Shown piece by piece: positions 5,764 through 6,325 of a stretch of DNA of 6,325 nucleotides (the stretch's first letter is position 1; every line of letters begins with the position of its first letter). The position numbers were made by a program, and so were the translations under genes. The notes below the pieces were generated by a model that worked only from the letters and a program-made list of their open reading frames with translations, was not told the DNA's origin and did no database searches. This DNA comes from an uncultured Chloroflexota bacterium (lineage in GTDB: Bacteria; Chloroflexota; Dehalococcoidia; UBA2979): assembly GCA_902827055.1 (NCBI GenBank), contig CADEHD010000130.1, forward strand, positions 1-6,325. The letters are read 5' to 3'.

Positions 5764-6325
5764 AACAGCGCCTCGACGATCTTGAGCACCTCCGGCTCGA
5801 TCGCTTCGAAGAAGCTCCGCCGCGGCACGCCGAGGCGAAGGTCCTTGAGGCGTATCGTCTCGAGCGGCGCCGCCTCGCCGGTGATCACGCCATCCAGCAA
5901 CGCGATGTCGGCGACGCTCTGCGCCATCGGCCCCGCCGTGTCGCGGCTGTGCGAGATCGGCACGATCCCGGCCTGGCTGTAGCGATGGGTCGTCGGCCGG
6001 AGCCCCGCGATGCCGCAAAGCGCGGCCGGAATCCGCACCGATCCGCCGGTGTCGGTGCCGAGACCCGCGGCGACCATGCGCGCCGCGACCGCCGCGCCGG
6101 AGCCGCCGCTGGAGCCGCCGGCGATCCGTCGCACGCCATAGGGGTTGCGCACCGGACCGAAAGTGCCGTTGTTGCTGGTGATGCCGTAGGCGAGCTCATG
6201 CATGTTGGTCTTGCCGAGCATGAGCGCACCTGCCTCGAAGAGCGCGGCGGCGACGGGCGCCGTCGTGTCGGGAACATGTTCCTCGAGCCCCGGCGTGCCG
6301 GCCGTCGGCGCCCACCCGGCGACGT
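5620..6325 (-). pseudogene. Amidase signature family hydrolase, internal fragment
   Basis: This is a fragment of an amidase-signature (AS) enzyme, which hydrolyses C-N amide bonds by a Ser-cisSer-Lys triad. The frame is open from the window edge (first full codon at 6323) to the breakpoint, about 235 residues. Visible in order: VAGWAPTAGTPGLEEHVPD, LGKTNMHELAYG, the AS signature AGGSSGGSGAAVA, GTDTGGSVRIPAALCGIAGLRP, and ISHSRDTAGPMAQSVADIALLD. The nucleophile is the Ser of DTGGS. The cis-Ser is the first Ser of GGSSGG, 24 residues earlier as in FAAH. The catalytic Lys (KD motif) should lie a few residues outside the window. The C-terminal half is missing: after YLADSGAP the frame runs on to 4923 only as antisense aceE. 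The pattern resembles proteobacterial AS amidases, perhaps of indoleacetamide hydrolase type, but the substrate cannot be assigned. It could be an intact gene cut by misassembly rather than a true pseudogene. Confidence 0.85.

Noticed and set aside
5620..6325. Amidase as cargo of an insertion sequence or transposon
   Set aside because: I see no transposase, terminal inverted repeat or target-site duplication at the breakpoint, only a 9-bp shared sequence.
1..6325. CRISPR array, tRNA, rRNA or riboswitch
   Set aside because: No regularly spaced direct repeats with unique spacers were found, no cloverleaf with a T-loop consensus, and no recognisable aptamer in the gaps, all of which are under about 180 bp.

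Overview
This is a high-GC bacterial window made mostly of core-metabolism and DNA-repair genes. At about position 5620-5628 it switches abruptly to an unrelated gene. The extreme G/C bias at third codon positions, the leaderless-type promoter at uvrC and a homodimeric-type AceE encoded beside lipB and lipA fit a high-GC Chloroflexota- or Actinobacteria-like genome. That placement is an inference; nothing in the sequence fixes the taxon.

Minus-strand block (1-2522). Read from right to left, there is a small 87-aa protein of unknown function (2522-2259) with a near-perfect ribosome binding site. A 15-bp hairpin with a UNCG-type tetraloop (2233-2200) follows it. Next comes a 170-aa unrecognised protein (2086-1574), whose stop codon lies in the loop of a second, 9-bp hairpin (1590-1560). 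The last gene is uvrC (1533 to beyond position 1), the nucleotide excision repair endonuclease subunit. uvrC has a TACAAT -10 element exactly 6 nt from its ATG. Its visible 3' part runs into an Ala/Asp/Glu-rich insertion with a 15-nt period, placed before the second catalytic Asp of the RNase H-like nuclease, which lies outside the window.

Plus-strand block (2688-about 5628). After a 165-bp divergent intergenic region come lipB (octanoyltransferase), lipA (lipoyl synthase) and the first half of aceE (pyruvate dehydrogenase E1). They are tightly packed: lipB and lipA are 8 or 17 nt apart depending on the lipA start, and lipA and aceE overlap by 4 nt (GTGA). LipB loads octanoate on lipoyl domains, LipA inserts the sulfurs, and AceE uses lipoylated E2 as acetyl acceptor. 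The operon thus couples cofactor assembly to the enzyme complex that needs it.

Right end (about 5620-6325). AceE homology stops after its N-terminal thiamine-diphosphate domain. From there to the edge the minus strand encodes the middle part of an amidase-signature hydrolase, itself cut off at the same point. The two truncated genes meet tail to tail across a short sequence (GGTGCGCCG) that fits both. This is either an assembly chimera or a genuine rearrangement that breaks aceE. It is the main anomaly of the window. I found no convincing new multi-gene system, CRISPR array, tRNA, rRNA or insertion sequence.
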